From Collinsella sp. (GTDB taxonomy: Bacteria > Actinomycetota > Coriobacteriia > Coriobacteriales > Coriobacteriaceae), in assembly GCA_019414325.1 (NCBI GenBank), contig DXMG01000030.1:1-25733 (forward strand): 25,733 nt of DNA, given 5' to 3'. The notes beneath the pieces were generated by a model that worked only from the letters and a program-made list of their open reading frames with translations, had not been told where the DNA came from and searched no databases. Both the position numbers and the translations under genes were made by a program. Positions 1 to 6,545 of the stretch are shown piece after piece; position 1 is the stretch's first letter; every line of letters begins with the position of its first letter.

Positions 1-1
1 G

Positions 2-190
2 CAAGGCGGGGCCGAGGCCGCCTCGATCAATTTGCGAAAGAATCTTGACGGTACCACAGCCGGAACGTACCAGGGGGACGGTGCCGACGGGAATATCGGC
101 GGTGCCGAACGGCAATATTCGGGATGTGAGCGGACGGTGTGTAAGCGCAATATCGCCGGTGTCAAAGAGGACAATTACTCAAACAGGTGA
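2..190 (+). CDS. C-terminal fragment of an unknown protein, open at the window edge
   Basis: An open frame enters from the left edge and stops with TGA at 188-190, giving about 62 residues rich in Gly, Asp and Asn with two cysteines. I do not recognise a family. A second frame (from base 3 to a TAA at 210-212) is also open, so the frame choice is uncertain; frame 2 is preferred because its residue composition is more protein-like. It is followed 33 bases later by a small ribbon-helix-helix gene in the same direction, with which it could form an operon. Confidence 0.3.
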   Translation, partial: QGGAEAASINLRKNLDGTTAGTYQGDGADGNIGGAERQYSGCERTVCKRNIAGVKEDNYSNR

Positions 191-223
191 AGGAGGGCAT
201 CGAGGAGGATAAGGAGATTTACG

Positions 224-472
224 GTGGCAATTAAGAAGCCAACTCGCCGCGTCATGCCCGTTGGAGAGGCGAGCATGACCCTCATGGGTAATCAAGACAC
301 ACGAAACAAAGGGGATTCGACAAGTCGCAAGAAAGGGGAGTGCATCACCTTTTGGGTTACGGAAGAGCAGAAGCAAGAGATGAGCACCTACGCGGCGGAA
401 CACAACACCACGGTATCAAGGATCATCATCGAAGGCCTTGAGATACGCATGGGTAAAGGGCAATCATTATAG
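224..472 (+). CDS. Small ribbon-helix-helix (CopG/MobC-like) DNA-binding protein
   Basis: The 82-residue protein has a basic, disordered first half. Its C-terminal half begins with a short strand (ITFWVTEEQK, about residues 40-49) followed by two helices (about 48-60 and 62-76) in the pattern of a ribbon-helix-helix domain, as in CopG-type repressors and mobilisation accessory proteins. The start is a GTG with AAGGAG eight bases upstream and a good AGGAGG-rich leader, which supports translation. It converges on the ABC transporter gene with about 36 bases between the stops. It may be a mobilisation or antitoxin-like regulator of the mobile element; no toxin partner is visible beside it. Confidence 0.5.
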   Translation: MAIKKPTRRVMPVGEASMTLMGNQDTRNKGDSTSRKKGECITFWVTEEQKQEMSTYAAEHNTTVSRIIIEGLEIRMGKGQSL

Positions 473-508
473 CTTAGCCTTCTGCAATTGCTGCGACTCG
501 ATGCGGTC

Positions 509-2158
509 CTATCGATTTGCGCAACGGTGTGACGCGTTATCTAGACTGACGATCGTTTCCGCTGCATTTGCCAGCTCATTATCATGTGAAACAATGATAA
601 TGAGCTGTTTCAATTTGTTGTTTCTGACATACGAAGCGAGTTCGGCTCGGCTTGTTTCATCCAATCCAGTTGTAGGCTCATCGAGCACCAAGACTGATGG
701 ATTACGGGAAATTGCCGACCACAAGTATACACGGCGCAGCTCACCACCCGAAAGTTCAGGACAACGTTTCTCAAGCAAGCCCTCTATGCTGGTTGTCAAC
801 GACGGTAGCTCATTCATATGCTGGTGCTTTGTAAAAAATGGGGTGTTGAAATAATCCAACAGGTCCCGAACCGTCTCATCTGGAGCGAAGCACGGTTGGG
901 GGCAGCACGATATCGTGTCTGAACGTATGTAATCCAAATTGCATTTTTCAATCGGCATGTCGTTGTATGTTACTTTGCCTGCCGATGGATACAGCCCAAG
1001 GAGCAGGTAAAGGAGCGACGTTTTTCCTCTTCCATTTTCTCCGGTTATGCAGTATGTTCCAGGGCCGGAGAAATCGAAGGAAAATCCGTCAAGAACCTTT
1101 CGGGGAGATCCGTCTGGAAGGGGTACCGTAAAATCCAACTTGGAAACAGAAATGCGATTTATTGTGTCAATCTTGACTAAACCTGTCTGATCTTGCTCTG
1201 GTTCCGGTCCTACCTTTCCCATGGCGCTCATCCTGTCCCACGAAGCCTTGGCATCCTGATAGGACTTGAACAGGTTCATCGTGTTTTTCAAGGTTTTAAA
1301 TAGGACGGCAAAATATGCACCGACGATGGTGTATTCGCCTATCGTCATGGTTCCATTGATGATTCGCACTCCGGATACGATGAGTATTATCGCTTGAAAC
1401 ACGGCAGCAAAAAGGCTGTCAATCGATGTTAGTGAGAATGAGAGCTTTCCCGAGTGCAAGACCTTTGGAAAATACTTTTCAAATCCGGTGTCAAGTGCTA
1501 GCTCGCTTTTATTGTATGAAGACGTTAACTGAATGTTGAGAATCTGATTCAACTGCGATGCTATTACGGCATAGAAAGCGCTATCTGCCTCCTTCTTCTC
1601 GTACATGACTTTATATAGAAGCTTTCGCAATCCGGTAATAACGAAGAGATATGCCACAAGAAGGAGGATGGAGAATAGTGCGAGGAGTGGATCAACCGAC
1701 CATATGACGAGCAACACGAAAGGAATGGCGACAACAGACAGGGGAGCGCTGATAAAGTTTGTTAGAACGAAAGAAGAAACAACACCTGAGTCAGTGAAAA
1801 TCCTTTGCGTCGTATAGGCTGAGTCGGTTGTTCGGTTCGTCAGAAAATTAACTCGCTCAAAGCGCAAGACGGTTTCCCTGAGTAGGTCAAAAGAAAGCTT
1901 TGTGGATATACGGATAGATAACGTTCCTGCAAAATATGAAAATAAGGCAGAAAAGACCCCTATTGAAGCTACGAAGAGCGCAAAAAGCACAGCATCCTTC
2001 TCGCTGCGATTGGCAAGAAGGAAATCTAAGAACTTTCCGTTCACATATGGTGCGGCATAGGAAAGGGCGATTCCAATCGTCGTGATGGCAATGAACGTGA
2101 AAGCACCCTTTGTTTTACTAAACTTCGATAAGACGTACCGAATCAAGAATGGCCCCAA
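509..2158 (-). CDS. ABC exporter, fused permease-ATPase, of the RiPP-like cluster
   Basis: The 549-residue protein has an N-terminal six-helix exporter-type membrane domain (about residues 20-300) followed by one nucleotide-binding domain. Walker A is GENGRGKTS (373-381), the signature is LSGGE (469-473), Walker B is VLVLDEP (489-495) and the H-loop is SHD (524-526), so the ATPase looks active. It would work as a homodimer in the membrane. There is no N-terminal C39 peptidase domain, so leader removal, if any, must be done by another protein. The only start in frame after the upstream stop is a TTG without a convincing ribosome site, which suggests weak translation or a misplaced start. As last gene of the minus-strand cluster it most likely exports the modified peptide or gives immunity. 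Confidence 0.85.
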   Translation of the reverse strand: MGPFLIRYVLSKFSKTKGAFTFIAITTIGIALSYAAPYVNGKFLDFLLANRSEKDAVLFALFVASIGVFSALFSYFAGTLSIRISTKLSFDLLRETVLRFERVNFLTNRTTDSAYTTQRIFTDSGVVSSFVLTNFISAPLSVVAIPFVLLVIWSVDPLLALFSILLLVAYLFVITGLRKLLYKVMYEKKEADSAFYAVIASQLNQILNIQLTSSYNKSELALDTGFEKYFPKVLHSGKLSFSLTSIDSLFAAVFQAIILIVSGVRIINGTMTIGEYTIVGAYFAVLFKTLKNTMNLFKSYQDAKASWDRMSAMGKVGPEPEQDQTGLVKIDTINRISVSKLDFTVPLPDGSPRKVLDGFSFDFSGPGTYCITGENGRGKTSLLYLLLGLYPSAGKVTYNDMPIEKCNLDYIRSDTISCCPQPCFAPDETVRDLLDYFNTPFFTKHQHMNELPSLTTSIEGLLEKRCPELSGGELRRVYLWSAISRNPSVLVLDEPTTGLDETSRAELASYVRNNKLKQLIIIVSHDNELANAAETIVSLDNASHRCANR

Positions 2159-2317
2159 TCTATCAGGTATGAAATACCAACTGATGACACCTTACACCGC
2201 GGTTCGGTGGAAACGAAGCGGCGACTAATCGGCACGAGCGCTTCCATAGAGAGTCTTTGCGAGCTGGATCCTCATAGAAACGGGAATTTTATGTTCGATC
2301 AATAGGCCGCGCACGGC

Positions 2318-2353
2318 AGTCGGACGGCTGAAAAATAAAACAGCCGTCCGACT
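2318..2353. repeat. 13-bp perfect inverted repeat between the membrane-protein and ABC genes
   Basis: AGTCGGACGGCTG (2318-2330) and its exact complement (2341-2353) are separated by a 10-base A-rich loop. The hairpin lies in the 260-base gap between the DUF3784-like gene and the ABC gene, the only sizeable gap in the cluster. There is no T-tract directly after the stem on the minus strand, so it is not a standard terminator. It may act as an attenuator or as an mRNA processing or stabilising element that sets the ratio of peptide genes to transporter. The rest of 2159-2418 holds no gene I can support. Confidence 0.7.
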
Positions 2354-2418
2354 AAAGCTGTAAATTTTTTCATTGTTTGTTGGGCATGCGCCTGAAGTTT
2401 CATGCAATAGGAAATCCA

Positions 2419-2760
2419 TTATGACCATGGTCGAAATGTGAACACTACGATCGTTAGCAAGGAGACGCCAAGACCGGCAAAGATTATGATGAGCGGCAGA
2501 ATGAAAGCCGCCGATGCCGATAATGGGATTTGGGACGCAAAGGCAATGATGCCCGCGAGAACGAGACCGGCTCCCGTCAACGCTATTCCGAGTCCGACCA
2601 ATCTGGCAACAAGAGGAATCTTCTCGCTTGGAATATGAGCGATATGGTAACTGTGAATCAGGCCGGGATTGCCGGTCTTTACCATTAACACCCCGACAAC
2701 GAGAAAGCAGATTCCTCCTACCATGCCGCCAATGGATGATCTTAGCGCTTCAGGACTCAT
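2419..2760 (-). CDS. Small DUF3784-like membrane protein of the RiPP-like cluster
   Basis: The 113-residue protein has three hydrophobic segments (about residues 10-28, 50-72 and 83-108) and a polar loop with NPGLIHSYH between the first two. That layout resembles DUF3784 small membrane proteins, though this assignment is by eye. Its ATG overlaps the stop of the 67-residue peptide gene (ATGA), so the two are translationally coupled. In peptide clusters, small membrane proteins in this position often serve as immunity or export accessories (compare AlbB in the subtilosin locus). Here that role is inference from position only. Confidence 0.65.
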   Translation of the reverse strand: MSPEALRSSIGGMVGGICFLVVGVLMVKTGNPGLIHSYHIAHIPSEKIPLVARLVGLGIALTGAGLVLAGIIAFASQIPLSASAAFILPLIIIFAGLGVSLLTIVVFTFRPWS

Positions 2761-2960
2761 TGCTCGTCTTGGCCACCTTGCTCGCTGAGGGGAAGTGCTG
2801 CGGCAAAAGTGATGAGGACCAGTTCATAGGCTCCAACTGCGGTGACTCCGACCGCCACATTTGCTCCCCACACGATGTAATACATGTCGAACCAAGTTTC
2901 CGTTCCAAGAGTCGATGCTCTGGTCGGATTCATGTTGTCTACTACGGGCTTCTCGTACAT
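2757..2960 (-). CDS. Candidate RiPP precursor peptide, 67 residues, no cysteine
   Basis: The gene starts directly after the radical SAM stop codon (TAA then ATG), with AAGGAG 12 bases upstream, and overlaps the next gene by four bases. The peptide has a polar N-terminus (residues 1-22, leader-like), an aromatic patch (W23, F24, Y27, Y28, W31), a Gly/Ala/Val-rich hydrophobic stretch (about 29-57) and an acidic, Gln-rich tail (SEQGGQDEQ). Size, position between a maturase and an exporter, and leader/core polarity all fit a precursor. There is no Cys, so thioether bridges are impossible. Alternatives are a small single-pass membrane subunit or an immunity peptide, since the hydrophobic stretch could span the membrane. 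I do not recognise a family. Confidence 0.6.
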   Translation of the reverse strand: MYEKPVVDNMNPTRASTLGTETWFDMYYIVWGANVAVGVTAVGAYELVLITFAAALPLSEQGGQDEQ

Positions 2961-4049
2961 TTAACCCAACATCTCCTTCAACGATGAGTTCAACAGTTCA
3001 TCCGCGGTATCATCAATCAGGTCAACGTGTAGATCACCTCCCATATCTATATCGCAAATTGTGTCGGACATACGCTCCATGTCGTCAATGGTCCACATGT
3101 GGTTACAGAGGTCTTGAACCAGTTTTGTGGACCAAATTGAGCTAAGTCCGTTGTTCCAGTAATCCTCAAGAGGGTGGTTTCTGATGTTGCCAACCACTAA
3201 CGGGATATACGGAGAAACGACGATGTCGCCGTTTGCGTGCACTGAAACCTGATCTAATAGATATCGGTTATCAGAGAAGCGAATTAGATGGTCGACGGGG
3301 TCGCCCCATTGCGGTCGGACATTCGGGTGCTTCCGAAGGAAGTCGTCCTCTTGAATGGCGTGAATCAACGTACGGTATTGGGAATAGTCCGGTCTAATAA
3401 ATGTGTTCTTTCGCGCACGGCCCAAAACCATGAGGGGTTGGACACGTAGTTCGATAAAGTCACCCGGCGTCCTCTTCGGCCTGTTAGATTTGGTGAAAAT
3501 CTCATCTAATAGTGAGATGACATCGGGAAACTGTTCGGTGTTGAACGACGTGGGCGTAAATGCGATAGCAAGGTGCAAATCGGAATGGTTGAGTACGGTG
3601 GCAACTGCTTCTTCGACGATTTCGAAGGCTCCCTCATGTCCCCTCAGCCTATCGTGAGCTGACCCAATGCCGTCTAGGCTAAATTGGATGCTTTTGAGTC
3701 CGGAATCTTCTAAATCTCGGAGAAGGGATTCCGTGAGGAGAAGCCCGTTGGTTACCAGGCTCGCTGCAACATTCCCATCTCGCAATATGGGAAGGCAGCG
3801 CAAGATATCTTTACTGCGCAACAAGGTTTCTCCTCCACAGAAACACATGCTGTAAAGCGACATGTCTGCCATTTCCTTTGCGAAAACAAAAAGTTCATCT
3901 GAGGTCAACTCGTCGTGCATGACCTCATTCTCGCCGCTGCTGTTATAGCAGTGCAGACATCTCAAGTTGCACTTGTTTGTTATGTCAAGGGCGACGTGAT
4001 GTGGCGCTCTGAGAACGTTGGTGTACTTGTTTTCCGAAACTCGTCCCAT
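2961..4049 (-). CDS. Radical SAM peptide maturase with cysteine-poor SPASM-like C-terminus
   Basis: The 362-residue enzyme carries the radical SAM cluster motif CNLRCLHC (C27, C31, C34) near the N-terminus and a GGE motif (72-74), typical of rSAM/SPASM peptide-modifying enzymes. The C-terminal part has the usual order of a SPASM domain (a HANGDIVVSPYIP segment around 271-283, then GNIR, then an EYW-like DYW). However, the position normally holding the first cluster Cys is Ser, and only C315 and C332 remain, so two full auxiliary Fe-S clusters cannot be built. The start was set at the ATG at 4049, which has AGAGGA just upstream and lies eight bases after the previous stop; a longer frame exists but overlaps that gene. 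Likely substrate: the peptide encoded next. Confidence 0.85.
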   Translation of the reverse strand: MGRVSENKYTNVLRAPHHVALDITNKCNLRCLHCYNSSGENEVMHDELTSDELFVFAKEMADMSLYSMCFCGGETLLRSKDILRCLPILRDGNVAASLVTNGLLLTESLLRDLEDSGLKSIQFSLDGIGSAHDRLRGHEGAFEIVEEAVATVLNHSDLHLAIAFTPTSFNTEQFPDVISLLDEIFTKSNRPKRTPGDFIELRVQPLMVLGRARKNTFIRPDYSQYRTLIHAIQEDDFLRKHPNVRPQWGDPVDHLIRFSDNRYLLDQVSVHANGDIVVSPYIPLVVGNIRNHPLEDYWNNGLSSIWSTKLVQDLCNHMWTIDDMERMSDTICDIDMGGDLHVDLIDDTADELLNSSLKEMLG

Positions 4050-4057
4050 GGTTCCTC

Positions 4058-4918
4058 TTAACAGACTTCTGAAAAACAGTATACATTCATGCAGTCGCCG
4101 TCGCTGCACTCACCTGGAAAAGTGCCAGCGCAAGTGAATTCTGGCTCATTGATAAGATTTCGAATTCCTTCGTTTGATGCAATTTCCTTGCTGGTTAGGT
4201 TCAGGTGGAAAAAATTGGGAACATCGCAAAATTCTTGACGATAGAAGCTGGCCGCAGCGGCAATACATTGAACGGCGATGCTTGCGGGGCACAAAAGAAG
4301 ACAGATGTCTGCGTATCTGAGTAAGGGATTGCTGGAGGGGGCGAGGCCGAGTAGACCGGTTGGTCTCCCTGACTCATATACAATGAAAAATTCCTTGCTC
4401 AGATTGAACAATCCGTTTCGCACCTCTAGCGGTCGTTCATACTGCTCGACGGAAAGAGGCCAACCGTAGACAATTGTGGGACTTTCTGGTTCTGATGAGC
4501 TCGCCTGGCTTGCCAGGGAGCAAATCAGGCGAATATCGTTTTCTTGGGCAAGCCGTATATGGGTCCCATTGTCCACGCAAATCTCATCGGCAATGGGTGT
4601 GCCATTTTCGGTCGGAGTTTTGACCCATCCTATTAGTCTCGATACGCTGAAACCTCTCATTGCCGAGGCTAAGTCAGATTTGAGCATGTCCGGATTGGCG
4701 TCTGGAAACTTGTCGCACATCCGATTAAGGATTGTTTCGACGGTGTTTTTACCATCGCACAGAGAGACGATGTAGCTCCCGCTTCCGTTCAACATGATAT
4801 AGTTCAGCTCATCGCGTCCGGTTAGAACAGAGCGGTACCCGTTCTTTTCCTCTCTTGAGTATGGGAGAGAAATCGATTTCGGGATAAATCCCCTTATTTC
4901 GTCAAAGCTCCATTCCAT
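4058..4918 (-). CDS. PqqD-like RiPP recognition element fused to a GNAT-like domain
   Basis: Residues about 35-98 match the PqqD/RRE pattern: a beta strand pair (ELNYIMLNGSGSYIVSLCDG) followed by helices that end in GWV. PqqD-type domains bind the leader peptide and present it to a radical SAM enzyme. Residues about 118-286 look like a GNAT acyltransferase fold (IRLAQENDIRLICSLA, then FFIVYESGRPTGLLGL). The acetyl-CoA loop Q/RxxGxG/A is not evident (the segment reads LLLCPASIAVQ), so catalysis is doubtful. The tail is Cys-rich (FPGECSDGDCMNVYCFSEVC). The start at 4918 has a strong AAGGAGG site; a 37-residue upstream extension is unlikely. It is the first gene of the cluster, eight bases before the maturase gene. 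Confidence 0.75.
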   Translation of the reverse strand: MEWSFDEIRGFIPKSISLPYSREEKNGYRSVLTGRDELNYIMLNGSGSYIVSLCDGKNTVETILNRMCDKFPDANPDMLKSDLASAMRGFSVSRLIGWVKTPTENGTPIADEICVDNGTHIRLAQENDIRLICSLASQASSSEPESPTIVYGWPLSVEQYERPLEVRNGLFNLSKEFFIVYESGRPTGLLGLAPSSNPLLRYADICLLLCPASIAVQCIAAAASFYRQEFCDVPNFFHLNLTSKEIASNEGIRNLINEPEFTCAGTFPGECSDGDCMNVYCFSEVC

Positions 4919-5034
4919 AATTAATCCCTCCTTGTGTCTGTTTGAATATGAGCCGATTTTAGGCTCTTCGGTAGTTTCTGTGGGCGAGACATCAATTTTT
5001 CCGCAGGTGGATGCAAAAAAGTTCCGCATATAAG

Positions 5035-5063
5035 GGAAACGGCCCCGAGAGGGGGCCGTTTCC
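5035..5063. repeat. 12-bp perfect inverted repeat at the RiPP/IS boundary
   Basis: GGAAACGGCCCC and its exact complement flank a 5-base loop (5047-5051). No T-tract follows on either strand within a few bases, so it is not a standard terminator. It lies between the RiPP-like cluster and the ISL3 remnant and could be a remnant of the IS target or end region. Confidence 0.6.
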
Positions 5064-5121
5064 GCGCCGGGCAGGGTAGGATTTCGCTTGCTACATCAAC
5101 CTACCGGAAAGGCCCTGACGC

Positions 5122-5310
5122 ATGAACAGGATACTAAGCCGCGCGCTCGCGCTGGTCCACACCGTGATCGAGTACGCCAGCATCGACGGCGGCAGGATAA
5201 TCGTCGGCGTCAGGCCGTGGACGAGTTTCGGGCTGCGGTGCCCCGTCTGCGGGAGGGCAGCGAATGCTACGACAGGTCGCCAAGGCCGCGGCTGTGGCGC
5301 GCGATGGACC
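5122..5310 (+). pseudogene. ISL3-family transposase, N-terminal remnant (frameshifted, truncated)
   Basis: The first 45 or so residues from the ATG at 5122 have an N-terminal zinc-binding look with CPVC (residues about 40-43) and the flanking pattern of ISL3 transposases. The expected continuation (a YDR, LWRAMDLA segment) appears one frame over, at about 5255-5310, which implies a frameshift near 5245-5260. After about 5310 the sequence changes to the coding sequence of an IS21 helper ATPase. Only about the first 60 of some 400 residues remain, so it is inactive. Confidence 0.65.
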
Positions 5311-6049
5311 TGGCGAGGTCGACCTCTCCGCGCTCGGGCTGCACGAGATGGCGGCGTCCCTGCCCGACTACGTGAGGATGGTCGCCGCGGGCGAGCGGGG
5401 CTTCGCCTCCGCCTTCGAGGAGATGACGCGCGTCGAGGTCGCCGCCCGGGAGGTCAGGATCACCAACCAGCGCATTCGGTCGTCGGGGTTCCCCTACGTC
5501 AAGGGGCTGGCGGACTTCGACTGGGACTTCCAGCCGTCGGTCCCTCGCGCCGAGATCGAGGAGCTCGCGACCCTCAGGTTCGTGGAGCGGGCCGAGAACG
5601 TCCTGTTCGTGGGAAGCCCCGGCGTGGGCAAGACGCATCTCGCCGTCGCGCTGGGCATCGAGGCAGTCAGGGCGGGGCGCGAGGTCAGGTTCGTGGACTG
5701 CGCCCGGCTCGTCGAGGACCTTGAGGACGCCTCGTCGCGCGGCATCCTCAAGAAGAGGCTCAAGTACTACGCCCACTCGAGGCTGCTGATCATCGACGAG
5801 CTCGGCTACCTCGACGTCGGCAGCGTGGGCGCGGACCTGTTGTTCCAGCTGATATTGACGCGCTACGAGCAGCGCTCGACGATCATCACCGCCGACGTGG
5901 GGATCAGCGGCTGGGGCAGGGTGTTCGGGGACGATGTGGCGGCGAGCGCGATCGCGGACAGGGTGTGCCACCACTGCCACCTGGTCAAGATAACGGGCAG
6001 GTCCTACAGGCTGAAGGACCTGCCGAGGGACGGACCCGTCAAGGCGTGA
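5264..6049 (+). CDS. istB: IS21-family helper ATPase IstB, 5' end replaced
   Basis: The 261-residue frame encodes an IstB/DnaC-like AAA+ ATPase, the helper subunit of IS21 transposition. Walker A is GSPGVGKTH (about residues 111-119), Walker B is LLIIDELGYL (about 170-180) and the arginine-containing C-terminal part ends in YRLKDLP. Similarity to IstB begins near GEVDLSALGLHEM (about 5312); the first 16 or so codons, including the apparent ATG at 5264, lie in the ISL3 remnant read in another frame. No istA transposase is present, so the copy is an orphan and cannot move on its own. The true istB start has been lost. Confidence 0.85.
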   Translation: MLRQVAKAAAVARDGPGEVDLSALGLHEMAASLPDYVRMVAAGERGFASAFEEMTRVEVAAREVRITNQRIRSSGFPYVKGLADFDWDFQPSVPRAEIEELATLRFVERAENVLFVGSPGVGKTHLAVALGIEAVRAGREVRFVDCARLVEDLEDASSRGILKKRLKYYAHSRLLIIDELGYLDVGSVGADLLFQLILTRYEQRSTIITADVGISGWGRVFGDDVAASAIADRVCHHCHLVKITGRSYRLKDLPRDGPVKA

Positions 6050-6150
6050 CCGGAATCGGTGAAAATACGTTAGCGCAACCGGTGAAGCCGCCTTTGTGCG
6101 AACGGCGCGTTTGATTAGTGAAACTGGTGAAAATTAGATTGACGCTAACA
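5312..6150 (+). mobile_element. IS21-family element remnant (istB and right end only)
   Basis: After the istB stop come three related subterminal repeats, TCGGTGAAAATA (6056-6067), ACCGGTGAAG (6079-6088) and ACTGGTGAAAAT (6123-6134), then an end GACGCTAACA (6141-6150). Multiple short terminal repeats and a CA-3' end are typical of IS21. The complement of this end, TGTTAGCGTC, opens the element at 25680. The left half, with istA and the left repeat, is missing and replaced by ISL3 sequence. Confidence 0.65.
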
Positions 6151-6415
6151 GGGGCGTGCCCGTCGCGGCGTTTCACGGGGATGTCTCGCGCCATCCCCGG
6201 ACCCCTTCGCGCCAAAGGGACGAGTCCCCTTGGAACCCCGGGCCGCCGGCGGCGGGCCGTGAACGGCGGGACAATCACTCGGCTTCAACTCGCGATCGCC
6301 CCGCCGGCTCTCGCTCCGGCTCCGTTCGATGGCTCCCCTGGGTCGCCATCACTGCGCCTCCGCTCACCTGTCCCGTTGCACTCCGGTCGATTCGGCCTAC
6401 GCTTCTCGGGGCATG

Positions 6416-6464
6416 CAAGATATGTATTCCGTGCAACGGAATATCTTGCCCGGCCGAAGCCGGG
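6416..6464. repeat. Two adjacent inverted repeats
   Basis: CAAGATA/TTCCGT (6416-6432, with a 4-base bulge) pairs with ACGGAATATCTTG (6436-6448). Directly after it CCCGGC CGAA GCCGGG (6449-6464) forms a perfect stem with a tetraloop. Together with the third repeat at 6501-6527 they would give a compact three-hairpin structure. Confidence 0.6.
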
Positions 6465-6500
6465 ATGTGCGAACCGCTCCAAAGTCGCTCCCGCAGAACC

Positions 6501-6527
6501 GTGCAACAGGCTTACCGGCTGTTGCAC
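6501..6527. repeat. 9-bp perfect inverted repeat downstream of the relaxase gene
   Basis: GTGCAACAG (6501-6509) pairs with CTGTTGCAC (6519-6527) around a 9-base loop, 18 bases beyond the relaxase stop on the minus strand. No T-tract follows, so intrinsic termination is not clear. Confidence 0.6.
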
Positions 6528-6545
6528 GGACCTCAGATATGAAAG

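Larger units (their letters stand above)
6151..6545. other. Structured GC-rich non-coding stretch between IS21 end and relaxase
   Basis: This stretch of 395 bases has no gene I can support; the open frames lack ribosome sites and recognisable content. Its right half is dense in inverted repeats (listed separately). It lies directly downstream of the relaxase gene. Possible roles are a transfer-related cis site, a transcript end with stable structure, or degraded IS sequence. Confidence 0.45.

Noticed and set aside
2225..2428. 67-residue minus-strand frame between the DUF3784-like and ABC genes
   Set aside because: It has no ribosome site, starts inside the preceding gene and runs through the 13-bp hairpin, which gives a repeated-looking sequence. 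A second ATG overlaps the upstream stop, so a coupled peptide is not fully excluded.
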